Shown here: piece by piece, positions 26,859 through 35,211 of the stretch | Position numbering within the stretch: the stretch's first letter is position 1 | Layout of the letters: each line of letters starts with the position of its first letter | Assembly: GCA_934119965.1 (NCBI GenBank) | Contig: CAKOTA010000003.1 | Span: 44,771 to 108,770, forward strand | Length of the DNA: 64,000 nucleotides | Direction of reading: 5' to 3' | DNA from: an uncultured Bacilli bacterium | GTDB taxonomy: Bacteria > Bacillota_I > Bacilli_A > RF39 > UBA660 | Notes under the pieces: generated by a model | What the model was told of the DNA's origin: nothing | Database searches by the model: none | The model's input: only the letters and a program-made list of their open reading frames with translations | Made by a program: the position numbers and the translations under genes

Positions 26859-26959
26859 AGTATCACCTACGATAATTATATCAAAAAAAGAAAAAAATGC
26901 AAAGATGACTTTACACTTTTTTTAATCATTATTTCTAGTTTTAAAATGAAGTTTGTATT

Positions 26960-28318
26960 TTAGCCTTTTAGAACTAGACGGAAGCCAACGACGCTGTCAG
27001 CAGCACCTTTGCTCCTATCGAAGTCGAACTGACCTGCAATAACACCATGGTAGCAATTGCCGCCACGGCGGAACCAAGGGTTATAAGAGTCAACGAAAAT
27101 CGAGAAGTCAGCGTACCAACTATTATGATATCTTGAATTGTTATCCCCATCAAGGTAATTTTGAAATGGTCCCATTTCTCCTGTCGCATCTCCTAAGATT
27201 CGATATTGATAACTTGTTTGTGTACTTGATGCATTATAAACATCAAAGTATTTTGAATCATAATCGGTTGGTGTTAATCCACTTGAGCCTGGTTTCCCAC
27301 TTACGTATCCAGCCACATATTCCCAAGCACCACCACTCATATCATAAATCCCTGTTATATTTCCAGTTGTACTTGCTAGATAGCCTATCTCTGTATTATA
27401 TGGCTTATTATATTTATCTCCGTCACCAGTTTTTCCTTGATATATGTTTTGATTTGTTGATGGTAAAGCACTATATCCAGTCTTATATGAACTATTATTA
27501 TTGATATTTACTTCTACACCTATTCCATATTTTGAATGTGATAGGTATGCTACTGCTCCCCATTCTGTATTCTTCATCATATGACTATCTAATTCTCTTT
27601 TATAATTATAACTTGTTAAAAAGATATTTCCTACTGTTATATTTCTCCAACTATAAACATTTGGCTTTATTATTACTTTACTTGAATCATTACTATTTAC
27701 TTGTGCTGTTGCTGTACTAGTTGCTCCATTATATCCCGTTTCAAATTTTCCTACCCAAAATCCATTACTATTAAATGTTGTAAATGCCGGATGTGTTAAC
27801 CACTCTCCATTATTACTTCCTGTACTTGCTGAAACATCTTTTGTTTCAAATTCTATTTCTATTGAATGTGCTTTCTTTATTGCTGTTCCTGTATTCCATA
27901 ATTTATATCTGAATCTTGGTATCCATACAAAATATGATTCAATTGAACTGTCTGGTATTGTATCTCCTACTTTATATGTTCCACTTGATACTATTACTGC
28001 ATTAGCCCATTCTTTATTACAATAGTTATACCATTTACTATTTGTGTCTGCATATTTTACTGTTCCATCATTACTTATTGTTACTGGTATTAAATCTCCT
28101 TTTATTTCTGGAGTTGCCACATTACTTGTACAGCCTCCCATATTCATATTATTATATAATTCATCTAAGGCTGTATTTACATCTGTTGTTGTTCCATCTT
28201 TTTTATTATATACTACTTCACTTGCTTGATATTTATTTGCTGCATATAGTGTTCCACTTATACCTAATATCATTGCTATTACTGCTACAAATAATCTGCT
28301 TTTTATTATTTTCTTCAT
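26960..28318 (-). CDS. Secreted FGE/C-type-lectin-like protein, candidate DGR target
   Basis: 452 residues with an N-terminal signal or anchor (KSRLFVAVIAMILGISGTLYAA), then YQASEVVYNKKDGT and ALDELYNN, and a large domain with YFVWIPRFRYKLW, GFWVGKFETGY, KNTEWGAVAYLSHSKYG, YDMSGGAWEYVAGYV and a C-terminal WFRRGG...AG.FDFDR...GFRLVL. This order is that of formylglycine-generating-enzyme / C-type-lectin fold proteins used as targets of diversity-generating retroelements. The last 50 residues are encoded by GC-rich DNA unlike the rest of the window (see the variable region). No reverse transcriptase is nearby. It has its own strong promoter. Confidence 0.88.
   Translation of the reverse strand: MKKIIKSRLFVAVIAMILGISGTLYAANKYQASEVVYNKKDGTTTDVNTALDELYNNMNMGGCTSNVATPEIKGDLIPVTISNDGTVKYADTNSKWYNYCNKEWANAVIVSSGTYKVGDTIPDSSIESYFVWIPRFRYKLWNTGTAIKKAHSIEIEFETKDVSASTGSNNGEWLTHPAFTTFNSNGFWVGKFETGYNGATSTATAQVNSNDSSKVIIKPNVYSWRNITVGNIFLTSYNYKRELDSHMMKNTEWGAVAYLSHSKYGIGVEVNINNNSSYKTGYSALPSTNQNIYQGKTGDGDKYNKPYNTEIGYLASTTGNITGIYDMSGGAWEYVAGYVSGKPGSSGLTPTDYDSKYFDVYNASSTQTSYQYRILGDATGEMGPFQNYLDGDNNSRYHNSWYADFSIFVDSYNPWFRRGGNCYHGVIAGQFDFDRSKGAADSVVGFRLVLKG
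26966..27118 (-). other. Candidate DGR variable region (VR)
   Basis: The 3' end of the 26960-28318 gene. By hand count 77 of the 150 bases in 26971-27120 are G or C, in a window that is otherwise strongly AT-rich. Read in frame, the exposed positions carry NNY codons (GCT, GAC, ATT, GTT, TAT, TGC, TAC, CAT, GAC, GAT, AGC, GCT, GCT, GAC, AGC, GTC, GTT), the pattern left when AAY codons of a template are mutated at A. Fixed codons between them encode PW, F, RGG, G, AG, F and GFR-VL. Confidence 0.75.
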
Positions 28319-28342
28319 TCATAATTCCTACTTTCTATATTT

Positions 28343-28371
28343 AGTATACCCCCTCCCAGCATACTTTTCAA
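28343..28371 (-). promoter_or_regulatory. Promoter of the DGR-target gene with a G-rich spacer
   Basis: On the minus strand, -35 TTGAAA (28371-28366) and -10 TATACT (28348-28343) are 17 bases apart. The spacer contains GGGAGGGGG, the longest G-run I see in the window. The leader to the ATG is about 20 bases. Confidence 0.65.
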
Positions 28372-28437
28372 GCAGAAATTTTGTTCGATTTATACAAATT
28401 TTTAAATTAATATATACAACTTTTGTCAAATTAAAAT

Positions 28438-28464
28438 ATAAAAAAATAGTGTTTTCACACTATT
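28438..28464 (-). terminator. Terminator of the Rpn-family gene
   Basis: On the minus strand, AATAGTGT and ACACTATT form the stem, followed by TTTTTTTA. Confidence 0.65.
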
Positions 28465-28469
28465 AAAAA

Positions 28470-29375
28470 TTATAATTTTTCTATTTCTTCTTTTGTTAAT
28501 CCAGTTGCTTTAGATATAGTATCAATATCTGTACCAATATTTTTAAAATTTCTTGCTATTTCTATACTTTTATTTACAGATCCTTGTTCAATTCCTTGTT
28601 TAAGACCTTGCTTAATACCGCTTTGTTTTGCTTCTTCTATTAATGTATTGTATTCTAGTTCTTCTCTTGATTTTTCAAAATATAATGCTACTACATCTTC
28701 ATCACTTGAATATTTCATTGTTTCATCCATTAATTTTGATTTTGTTTCTTTTCCCATCAAATCATCCCCTAAATATTTTCTAAATTCTTCTTCTGTTTTT
28801 GCTGTTAAAACTGTACACCATCTTGCTAATTTATTATTGTATTCATTATAACAAATTTTTCTTCCTATTACCATATCTAAATTATCTATTTCAAATTTTT
28901 CACTTAATATTTTCCCTTCTTCATTTCTTAGATAATATTTATCTATTAATTTGTTATTTTGATTTTTTAAATCCACATTTAGATTGATTTGAATTGTTTT
29001 TTTTATTTTACTATAATTATTATCTCCATATCCTAAACTTCTTGAATGAACATTACAAGCATATACTATATTTCTTTCCTTTTTTCCATCTGAATGTTTA
29101 TTATTTAATTCTATATTTATTGTTTCATTTTCTAGTTCTAATAATAAATCTATTTGTTTATTTTTGGCTTTTTTACTTTCTAATTCTAGTTCTCTTGGTA
29201 ATATTTTTAATCTTCCTTTTATATCATTAATATCCATATCAAAGTAGCAAGCTAAAAAGCTTTCTAAGATATCTATATTTTCTTTTTTAGTAAATATTGC
29301 TTCAAATACAAAATCAAAGTTTAATGGTATTATTTCTCCTTCTTTTAATTCAGTTTTTCTTATATCTTGTTTCAT
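28470..29375 (-). CDS. Rpn family PD-(D/E)XK nuclease / putative transposase
   Basis: 301 residues. The N-terminal part has NFDFVFEAIFTKKENIDILESFLACYFD, and the catalytic core KQIDLLLELENETINIELNNK carries the D...ExN-like PD-(D/E)XK signature. The C-terminal part has GIKQGLKQGIEQG repeats followed by TISKATGLTKEEIEKL. These are features of Rpn-type (PF12784) proteins, which in E. coli are DNases that promote RecA-independent recombination and in other cases act against phage. The last acidic triad position reads ELNNK instead of E-x-K, so activity is not certain. It is directly upstream of the DGR-target gene. Confidence 0.85.
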   Translation of the reverse strand: MKQDIRKTELKEGEIIPLNFDFVFEAIFTKKENIDILESFLACYFDMDINDIKGRLKILPRELELESKKAKNKQIDLLLELENETINIELNNKHSDGKKERNIVYACNVHSRSLGYGDNNYSKIKKTIQINLNVDLKNQNNKLIDKYYLRNEEGKILSEKFEIDNLDMVIGRKICYNEYNNKLARWCTVLTAKTEEEFRKYLGDDLMGKETKSKLMDETMKYSSDEDVVALYFEKSREELEYNTLIEEAKQSGIKQGLKQGIEQGSVNKSIEIARNFKNIGTDIDTISKATGLTKEEIEKL

Positions 29376-29445
29376 AAACTTTTCCTTTCTTTTTGTGAAA
29401 TTGCAACTTCATAAACTTTATAACATATTTAAAAGAAGGAGTAAA

Positions 29446-29505
29446 ATGACTAATTTTGAATTTTGGAATATAATTTTAACTTTTTTATTAGTTTTTGTTA
29501 AATAA
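29446..29505 (+). CDS. 19-residue hydrophobic peptide
   Basis: The frame MTNFEFWNIILTFLLVFVK starts at an ATG six bases after AAGAAGGAG and stops just before a palindromic terminator. This ribosome site is as good as any in the window. The size and composition resemble small toxin or leader peptides. It is divergent from the Rpn gene. No family is known to me. Confidence 0.45.
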   Translation: MTNFEFWNIILTFLLVFVK

Positions 29506-29537
29506 AAAAAGAAAATTGATTAATCAATTTTCAATTT
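29503..29537. terminator. Bidirectional terminator
   Basis: A 22-base perfect palindrome centred on TT/AA (29511-29532, arms GAAAATTGATT and AATCAATTTTC) flanked by an A-run and a T-run. Confidence 0.75.
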
Positions 29538-29554
29538 TAGATAAATTCTAAATG

Positions 29555-30565
29555 TTATTTATCAAACAACATCCAAGCATTTGGAATCCATCTTTCTCCG
29601 GTAACACTTACAGCACATGGCTTATTAACAATATTGCCTTTTTCAACTAAACTTGAAGAGGCACCACCATCTAAATTAGCAGCGTTATAAGCCTTATATT
29701 TTACTAATAAGTCTGTCATTTCAACCATACCAATTCCTAAACTATATCCGGGTTGTCTTCCATCAATAACAAAGAATAGTACTATTCCATCTTTTCTTTG
29801 AGCAATTACAGTTCTAGAAGCAAGTCCCCAGCCTCCATTACCTTTTACCATAGCTCTTTTACCATTTACTATTAAGAAAGGTCCAAAATCTACTGCATCT
29901 ACCATACCTTTTCTAATAGCTTCATCAGGAGAATCTTTAGTTAAAACTAATACATGGTCTTTATTAAAACCAATTAATCCTCCACCCCAACCAGTGTCAA
30001 CACCTTGGTAAAGAATACTACCATTTGATATTACTGTTCCAGTTGGAATACCACCACTACCGACACCGCCAGCATCAGCAAATCCACCAGCATTAACAGA
30101 AACTAGTGAATTGTGATATTTAGACATTTCTTGTAAAAATTCACCTTGTTCTCCTAAGTATCTAGTACTTACTAAGTCTATTTTTGATGGGTCATAAATT
30201 ACTACCATATATCCTACATATGTTGATCCCGTAATTTGAACAATTTTATACAAATCATTATCGCCTTTTTTTAATACTTGTTCTTCATATTCAGAATCAT
30301 ATTTATCAGTTTCTTTCAAATCTTGAAATTTTATTTCATTACTGTTTGTATTTTCGTTTACTTCTTCTATATAGTTTTTATTTGTGACTTTTGCAATCGT
30401 TTTTTCACTATATAAAATTCTTGCTAAATATTTATGATCTTTAGTTGTCATTGCTGTTGTTATAAGTAATTCTCTGAAATAACTTATTGGTCCATATGCA
30501 AAGAACAAAAATATTACTGCTAATACATCTAAAATTAATAATGTCTTAAATCCTTTATTTTTCAT
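29555..30565 (-). CDS. Phosphodiester glycosidase (NAGPA) family protein
   Basis: 336 residues with an N-terminal membrane anchor (ILDVLAVIFLFFAYGPISYF) and an extracellular NAGPA-type domain. Visible blocks are VNAGGFADAGGVGSGGIPTG, DFGPFLIVNGKRA, GWGLASRTVIAQRKDG, FFVIDGRQPGYSLG and AANLDGGASSSLV, which fit the exopolysaccharide-associated phosphodiester glycosidase family. The natural substrate here is unknown, perhaps a teichoic-acid-like or capsular polymer. It lies 7 bases downstream of the gpmI fusion and is probably co-transcribed. Confidence 0.9.
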   Translation of the reverse strand: MKNKGFKTLLILDVLAVIFLFFAYGPISYFRELLITTAMTTKDHKYLARILYSEKTIAKVTNKNYIEEVNENTNSNEIKFQDLKETDKYDSEYEEQVLKKGDNDLYKIVQITGSTYVGYMVVIYDPSKIDLVSTRYLGEQGEFLQEMSKYHNSLVSVNAGGFADAGGVGSGGIPTGTVISNGSILYQGVDTGWGGGLIGFNKDHVLVLTKDSPDEAIRKGMVDAVDFGPFLIVNGKRAMVKGNGGWGLASRTVIAQRKDGIVLFFVIDGRQPGYSLGIGMVEMTDLLVKYKAYNAANLDGGASSSLVEKGNIVNKPCAVSVTGERWIPNAWMLFDK

Positions 30566-30572
30566 ATTACAC

Positions 30573-33338
30573 CTATTCTACCACAAATGGATCATTTATT
30601 GTTCCAACTCCGCCAAGTACTTTAATATCTTTTGTTAAATATACTGAAGGATAAATATCTAATTTTGCTGTTTTTTCACTAGCATATAGCATACCATTTT
30701 CATTTAAAGATAATACTTGTTCATCTCTTTTAGAGTTTAAGATATAAGAATTAACAAATGAATTTTCATATACATTTAATAATCCTACTTTAAATGCCCC
30801 TTCTTTTTGTTTTATTTCTTCATAATTATTGTCATATTCTCCAACATACCATTTACCATCAATAATGTATTTTTTATCTAAACTATTATAGAAATTATTA
30901 TTTAAATATCTTGCTACTGAATTATATTCTCTTACATTAAATTCACTGCTAGTATATGAATATGGCATTTTTTTACAAGTATCATTTTCTTTTAAACATT
31001 CATTCAATACAACTTTTACATATTCATCGGTTTTGTCAACAATTTTCCATAAATGTCCGCTATAAGTAAGATATTTTCCTGTAGCTACACCATATGAACT
31101 ATCGATTACATATGGGTCTTCTTTTGTTCCTGTACCACTATATCCTACATCTTTTTTTAGAACTATTGATGGTCTTACTCCTAAGCTATAATCAATACTA
31201 TTAGAGTTTACACCACCTTCTTTGAATACATACCATACTGATTTGTCATCTTTTTTATTAATTGTCCACCAGTATTTATTTATATTTAGGTAACCATTAT
31301 TAGCCCCTGATTTTATGTATTCATCATATGTTAATAAACCAATGTTTGATTCGATTTTTGTTTTACAAACATCTGAATTTTTATCAATTTTATCAATGCA
31401 CCAAGTTGATTTTTGAAGATATTTTTTTGTTTTTGTCAATTTTGGATAGAATTCATTTTCTAGATATGATTTTATATAAGAATCATTATATTCTAAATCA
31501 TCACCCCAGTTAATTGCTGTAACAACATCATCAGTTACTAATTTAACTGTTCGATCATTATTAACTTTTACTATCCTCCATAAATATCCTGAATATGAAA
31601 CATAATTATTTTTAATATTTCCCTTTAATGTATAGTCATTATCTTTCATATAAAATTCATCTACTTCATTATCTTCTAATACTTTATGAGCTAAACTATT
31701 GTCAGTATAATTTGCTTTTGGATGTTCAATTTTATAATAATGAACTAATCTATATGTATATATACCAACTAATGATAATAAGAATAATAATGATATTATC
31801 ATAAAAATATTTTTAATTTTATCGTGTTTTATTAATGATACTCCTGTCATTTCTTTTGGTTTTTCCAGGTTCATTAATTCTAACATTGTTGGTACTACAT
31901 CACATAATCTACCATTATTTAATTTTACTTTTTCATCAGTTACTATACAAGGAACTAAGTTTGTTGTATGGCTTGTTACAGGATTATGATCTTTATCCCA
32001 CATAACATCACAATTACCGTGATCGGCTATTATAACTAATGTCCCTCCTATTTCCTCTACTTTTTTATATATTTTTCCAACACATTCATCTAATACTTCA
32101 ACAGCTTTAACGGCAGCATCATAATTACCAGTATGTCCTACCATATCTCCGTTTGCTAAATTCATAATTGTAACATCATAATTATTTACTTCTTCTAAAA
32201 ATTTATCAGTTACTTCATATGCACTCATTTCTGGTTTCAAGTCATATGTTGCAACTTTAGGTGATGGTATAAGTATTTTTTTCATATCGTCGTATTCTAC
32301 TTCTTTACCACCATCAAAGAAAAATGTTACATGAGCAAATTTTTCAGTTTCGGCTATTCTTAATTGACTTAAATTATGATTATGTAAATAGTCAACTAGA
32401 ATGTTTTTCATATCATTATCGTGGAAAGCATATGGTGCTTTTACGCTGTTAACTACTGGCATCATTGTTACAACACTTAAGTTTTTGAATTTTTTTAATT
32501 CCAATCCTTTTTCGTTGGCTGCAGTTTGATATTCAAGAGGGTTAGTAATACAAGTTAACATTTCTCTTAAACGATCTTTTCTAAAATTAAATACTATTAA
32601 TCCATCATTATCTTCTAATGTTATTTTGTTTATTATACCTGGTTCTATAAATTCATCAGTAATGTTTTTTTCATAATTACTGTTTATTAATTCCTCTACA
32701 CTACTATATATTTTGCCTTCACCGTAAACTATGGTATCATATGATTTTTTTAGTCGATCAAAATTATTGTCACGATCCATTCCATAGTATCTACCACCTA
32801 TAGTAGCGATTTCACCAATTCCTGATTCTTTAATTTTATCTTCTAATTGTTTTATATATTTTAAGGCACTTTTTGGTTCAACATCTCTTCCATCTGTAAA
32901 TATATGAAAGTAAAGTTTTTCTATTTTATTTTGCTTTGCCATATCTATTAGCGCAAACAAATGATTAATACTAGAATGTATTCCTCCATCTGATAATAAT
33001 CCCATTATGTGCAATTTTGAATTATTTTGTTTAACACGGTTTATGGTTTTTAGTAGTTCTTCATTTTTAAATATTGTTTTATCTTTTATTGATTTATTTA
33101 TAAATTCCAATGGTTGATATGTTAATCTACCTGATCCAATATTCATATGTCCTACTTCACTAGTTCCCATTTGTCCTTTAGGAAGTCCAACAGCTTCGCC
33201 ACTAGCTTTTAATAATGAATGTGGATATTTCTTCATAAGTGAGTCTAAATTAGGTTTTTTAGCATTTTTAAAAGCATTTCCGTCTTTATTTTTTCTTATT
33301 CCACATCCATCTAATATACATAGTACCATTTTTTTCAT
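30573..33338 (-). CDS. gpmI: 2,3-bisphosphoglycerate-independent phosphoglycerate mutase fused to a membrane helix and two surface domains
   Basis: 921 residues. Residues 1-502 form a complete GpmI that interconverts 3- and 2-phosphoglycerate: metal/phosphoserine site GTSEVGHMNIGSGR (Ser60), FTDGRDVEPKSA, GGRYYGMDRDNNFDR, NLANGDMVGHTGNYDAA, ADHGNCDVMWD and SHTTNLVP. It normally ends at the EMTGVSLI block, but here it runs on into a membrane helix (about 508-530) and two related C-terminal domains (about 560-740 and 745-921) with (S/T)YSGYLW(R/K)IV and GVRPSIVLKK...GTGTKEDPYVI. There is no stop or likely start at the junction near 31835. The ATG at 33338 has AGGTGAT. The frame is open for nine further codons upstream. 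Confidence 0.93.
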   Translation of the reverse strand: MKKMVLCILDGCGIRKNKDGNAFKNAKKPNLDSLMKKYPHSLLKASGEAVGLPKGQMGTSEVGHMNIGSGRLTYQPLEFINKSIKDKTIFKNEELLKTINRVKQNNSKLHIMGLLSDGGIHSSINHLFALIDMAKQNKIEKLYFHIFTDGRDVEPKSALKYIKQLEDKIKESGIGEIATIGGRYYGMDRDNNFDRLKKSYDTIVYGEGKIYSSVEELINSNYEKNITDEFIEPGIINKITLEDNDGLIVFNFRKDRLREMLTCITNPLEYQTAANEKGLELKKFKNLSVVTMMPVVNSVKAPYAFHDNDMKNILVDYLHNHNLSQLRIAETEKFAHVTFFFDGGKEVEYDDMKKILIPSPKVATYDLKPEMSAYEVTDKFLEEVNNYDVTIMNLANGDMVGHTGNYDAAVKAVEVLDECVGKIYKKVEEIGGTLVIIADHGNCDVMWDKDHNPVTSHTTNLVPCIVTDEKVKLNNGRLCDVVPTMLELMNLEKPKEMTGVSLIKHDKIKNIFMIISLLFLLSLVGIYTYRLVHYYKIEHPKANYTDNSLAHKVLEDNEVDEFYMKDNDYTLKGNIKNNYVSYSGYLWRIVKVNNDRTVKLVTDDVVTAINWGDDLEYNDSYIKSYLENEFYPKLTKTKKYLQKSTWCIDKIDKNSDVCKTKIESNIGLLTYDEYIKSGANNGYLNINKYWWTINKKDDKSVWYVFKEGGVNSNSIDYSLGVRPSIVLKKDVGYSGTGTKEDPYVIDSSYGVATGKYLTYSGHLWKIVDKTDEYVKVVLNECLKENDTCKKMPYSYTSSEFNVREYNSVARYLNNNFYNSLDKKYIIDGKWYVGEYDNNYEEIKQKEGAFKVGLLNVYENSFVNSYILNSKRDEQVLSLNENGMLYASEKTAKLDIYPSVYLTKDIKVLGGVGTINDPFVVE

Positions 33339-33384
33339 ATCATCACCTATTATATATTCTATCACAATTTAATATAGAGATAAA

Positions 33385-33412
33385 GAAAAAATCACTATCG
33401 TGATTTAGTTTT
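33385..33412 (-). terminator. Terminator downstream of the 67-residue gene
   Basis: On the minus strand, AAATCAC and GTGATTT form the stem, followed by TTTTTC. Confidence 0.65.
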
Positions 33413-33598
33413 TTCTCCACTTTTACTTAGTTGTTGTTCTAACCCATTTATAGCGTATAAAGCATAGGCTTTTGCCTTTTCTAAGTCTTCACTACTTTTA
33501 GCGTTATCTATCATTGTTTTCACTTGGTTTAATAGTCCAATTGTATTATCAACTGATCCATTTAAACTATATTTTTCTAGTGCTAAATTATTATCCAT
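33395..33598 (-). CDS. Hypothetical 67-residue protein downstream of spo0A
   Basis: Not recognised. A small helical protein (TIGLLNQVKTMIDNAKSSEDLEKAKAYAL in two helices, then GLEQQLSK). A strong GGAGGG site precedes the ATG. It is 48 bases downstream of spo0A and ends at a terminator, so it may belong to the spo0A transcript. Confidence 0.6.
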   Translation of the reverse strand: MDNNLALEKYSLNGSVDNTIGLLNQVKTMIDNAKSSEDLEKAKAYALYAINGLEQQLSKSGEKTKSR

Positions 33599-33646
33599 AT
33601 TAATCCCTCCATATAAATTTTAGCACAAAAAAAAAGTAAAATAAAG

Positions 33647-34414
33647 TTACATTCCTATTTTACTTCCTTCTAGTCTTAATTTATCAGCTATTGTAACTAT
33701 AAATTCTGAATTAGTTGGTTTTGCTTTGTCAATATCAACACTATGTCCAAATATTTCTTCCATTAAGTCCCAATTACCACGATTCCAACTTACTTCAATT
33801 GCGTGTCTGATTGCTCTTTCAACTCTTGAAGTTGTTGTTTCAAATTTGTTTGCTAACTCAGGATATAGTTCTTTAGTTATACCTCCTATTTTTTGAGGTT
33901 TATTATATATTATACTTATTCCTTCTCTTATATATTGATAACCTTTTATATGAGATGGAATACCTAATTCGTGAAGAATTTTAGTGATTGATATTTGTAA
34001 ATTATTGTGTCTAAAATCTATATTTTTGCTTGTTTTATTTTCATCAGATGTAATTTCTATAATTCTCTTTTCTAAATCAACTAATTCGAATGGTTTAAGC
34101 AAAAAATAACTTACACCATATTCTGACACTTTTCTTATTACATCACTAGCGTTGTAACTAGTTGATACAATTACTTTTTTATCAATATTTCTAGCTTTCA
34201 TTTCTTCTAATACATACATTCCATCTTTATTTGGCATTATTAAGTCTAAAACTATTACATCATACATATCTTGTTTTTCTTCAATTAATTTTATTCCTTC
34301 TAAACCATCATGCGCTTCTAAAACAATACTAACATTACTACTTTTAAAATACTCCTTAATCATTTCAATTAAACTTATATTATCATCAACCATAAGTACA
34401 CGTATTTTTTCCAT
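33647..34414 (-). CDS. spo0A: Sporulation response regulator Spo0A
   Basis: Master regulator that, when phosphorylated, starts sporulation. About 255 residues. The receiver domain has the acidic pair (MVDDN), phospho-acceptor Asp in VIVLDLIMPNKDG, TS and the KPF lysine. The C-terminal Spo0A DNA-binding domain has TKILHELGIPSHIKGYQYIREGI, PELANKFETTTSRVERAIRHAIE and NSEFIV. ATG 34414 is seven bases after GAGGG; ATG 34420 is too close to the site. A TTTGTCGTT sequence near 34513 resembles a 0A box (TTTGTCRAA), so self-control is possible. Confidence 0.97.
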   Translation of the reverse strand: MEKIRVLMVDDNISLIEMIKEYFKSSNVSIVLEAHDGLEGIKLIEEKQDMYDVIVLDLIMPNKDGMYVLEEMKARNIDKKVIVSTSYNASDVIRKVSEYGVSYFLLKPFELVDLEKRIIEITSDENKTSKNIDFRHNNLQISITKILHELGIPSHIKGYQYIREGISIIYNKPQKIGGITKELYPELANKFETTTSRVERAIRHAIEVSWNRGNWDLMEEIFGHSVDIDKAKPTNSEFIVTIADKLRLEGSKIGM

Positions 34415-34536
34415 ATTCATTCCCTCTCTATTAGTACTACTTCAACAATAAAATTATACAACATATTACTACAATTATAAAGAATTTAATTTATCTAGTT
34501 TTGACGGATTTTGTCGTTTTTAGTAAAAAAAAGTCG

Positions 34537-35211
34537 TTAGCTATTAACAACTTCTATAATTTTTAAAAACTCTACTACATCAGTTGATGCTTTACCTATT
34601 AAAACACCATCTGTTACCTTTATTATTTCAGAAATATTACTACTATTAACACTTCCACCATATAAAACTTTTGTGTTTACTATTTCTTTTATTTTACTTA
34701 TATTGTTTTCTATTTCAGAAACAGTTGGCACAATATTTGTTCCTATTGCCCATATTGGTTCATAGGCTATTATGACTTCTTCATTTACATCTTTCAAGCA
34801 TTCATTTATTTGTTTTTTTAATACTTCAATTGTTTTATTATTTTGTTTTTCTTCTAATGTTTCTCCGATACATAGGATTACTTTTAAATTATTTTTTAAA
34901 GCTTCCTTTATTTTATGATTAACTACTATATTTGTTTCAATAAAGTTTGTTCTTCTTTCAGAGTGTCCAATTATTGCATATGAAATTCCTAGACTTTTAG
35001 CTTGTTTAGCAGTTATTTCACCTGTACAAGTTTTATCATTTAAATAGATATTTTGAATTCCTACTTCAAACTTTTTATTTAAAAAATAAGGTATAAAAAT
35101 ATTTGATGGACAAATTACAACATTTTCTATTTTGTCTATTTGTTTCAAATATATAGCAGTATCATGAGCATCCATATAATTTTTAAGATTACCTACTATT
35201 AATTTTTCCAT
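34537..35211 (-). CDS. tpiA: Triosephosphate isomerase, short form
   Basis: Interconverts dihydroxyacetone phosphate and glyceraldehyde 3-phosphate. 224 residues, shorter than the usual 250. The N-terminal catalytic block reads VGNLKNYM instead of GNWKMN, keeping Asn and Lys but not Trp. IGHSERR (His), AYEPIWAIGT (Glu) and the phosphate-loop YGGSVN and IGKAS are intact. The ATG follows AAGGGG and overlaps the end of the GT4 gene by 13 bases. Confidence 0.95.
   Translation of the reverse strand: MEKLIVGNLKNYMDAHDTAIYLKQIDKIENVVICPSNIFIPYFLNKKFEVGIQNIYLNDKTCTGEITAKQAKSLGISYAIIGHSERRTNFIETNIVVNHKIKEALKNNLKVILCIGETLEEKQNNKTIEVLKKQINECLKDVNEEVIIAYEPIWAIGTNIVPTVSEIENNISKIKEIVNTKVLYGGSVNSSNISEIIKVTDGVLIGKASTDVVEFLKIIEVVNS

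Noticed and set aside
26960..29505. A DGR reverse transcriptase or template repeat near the variable region
   Set aside because: I looked for a second copy of the GC-rich stretch and for an RT-like frame (YxDD-type motif) in the window and found neither. The neighbouring gene is an Rpn-type nuclease.
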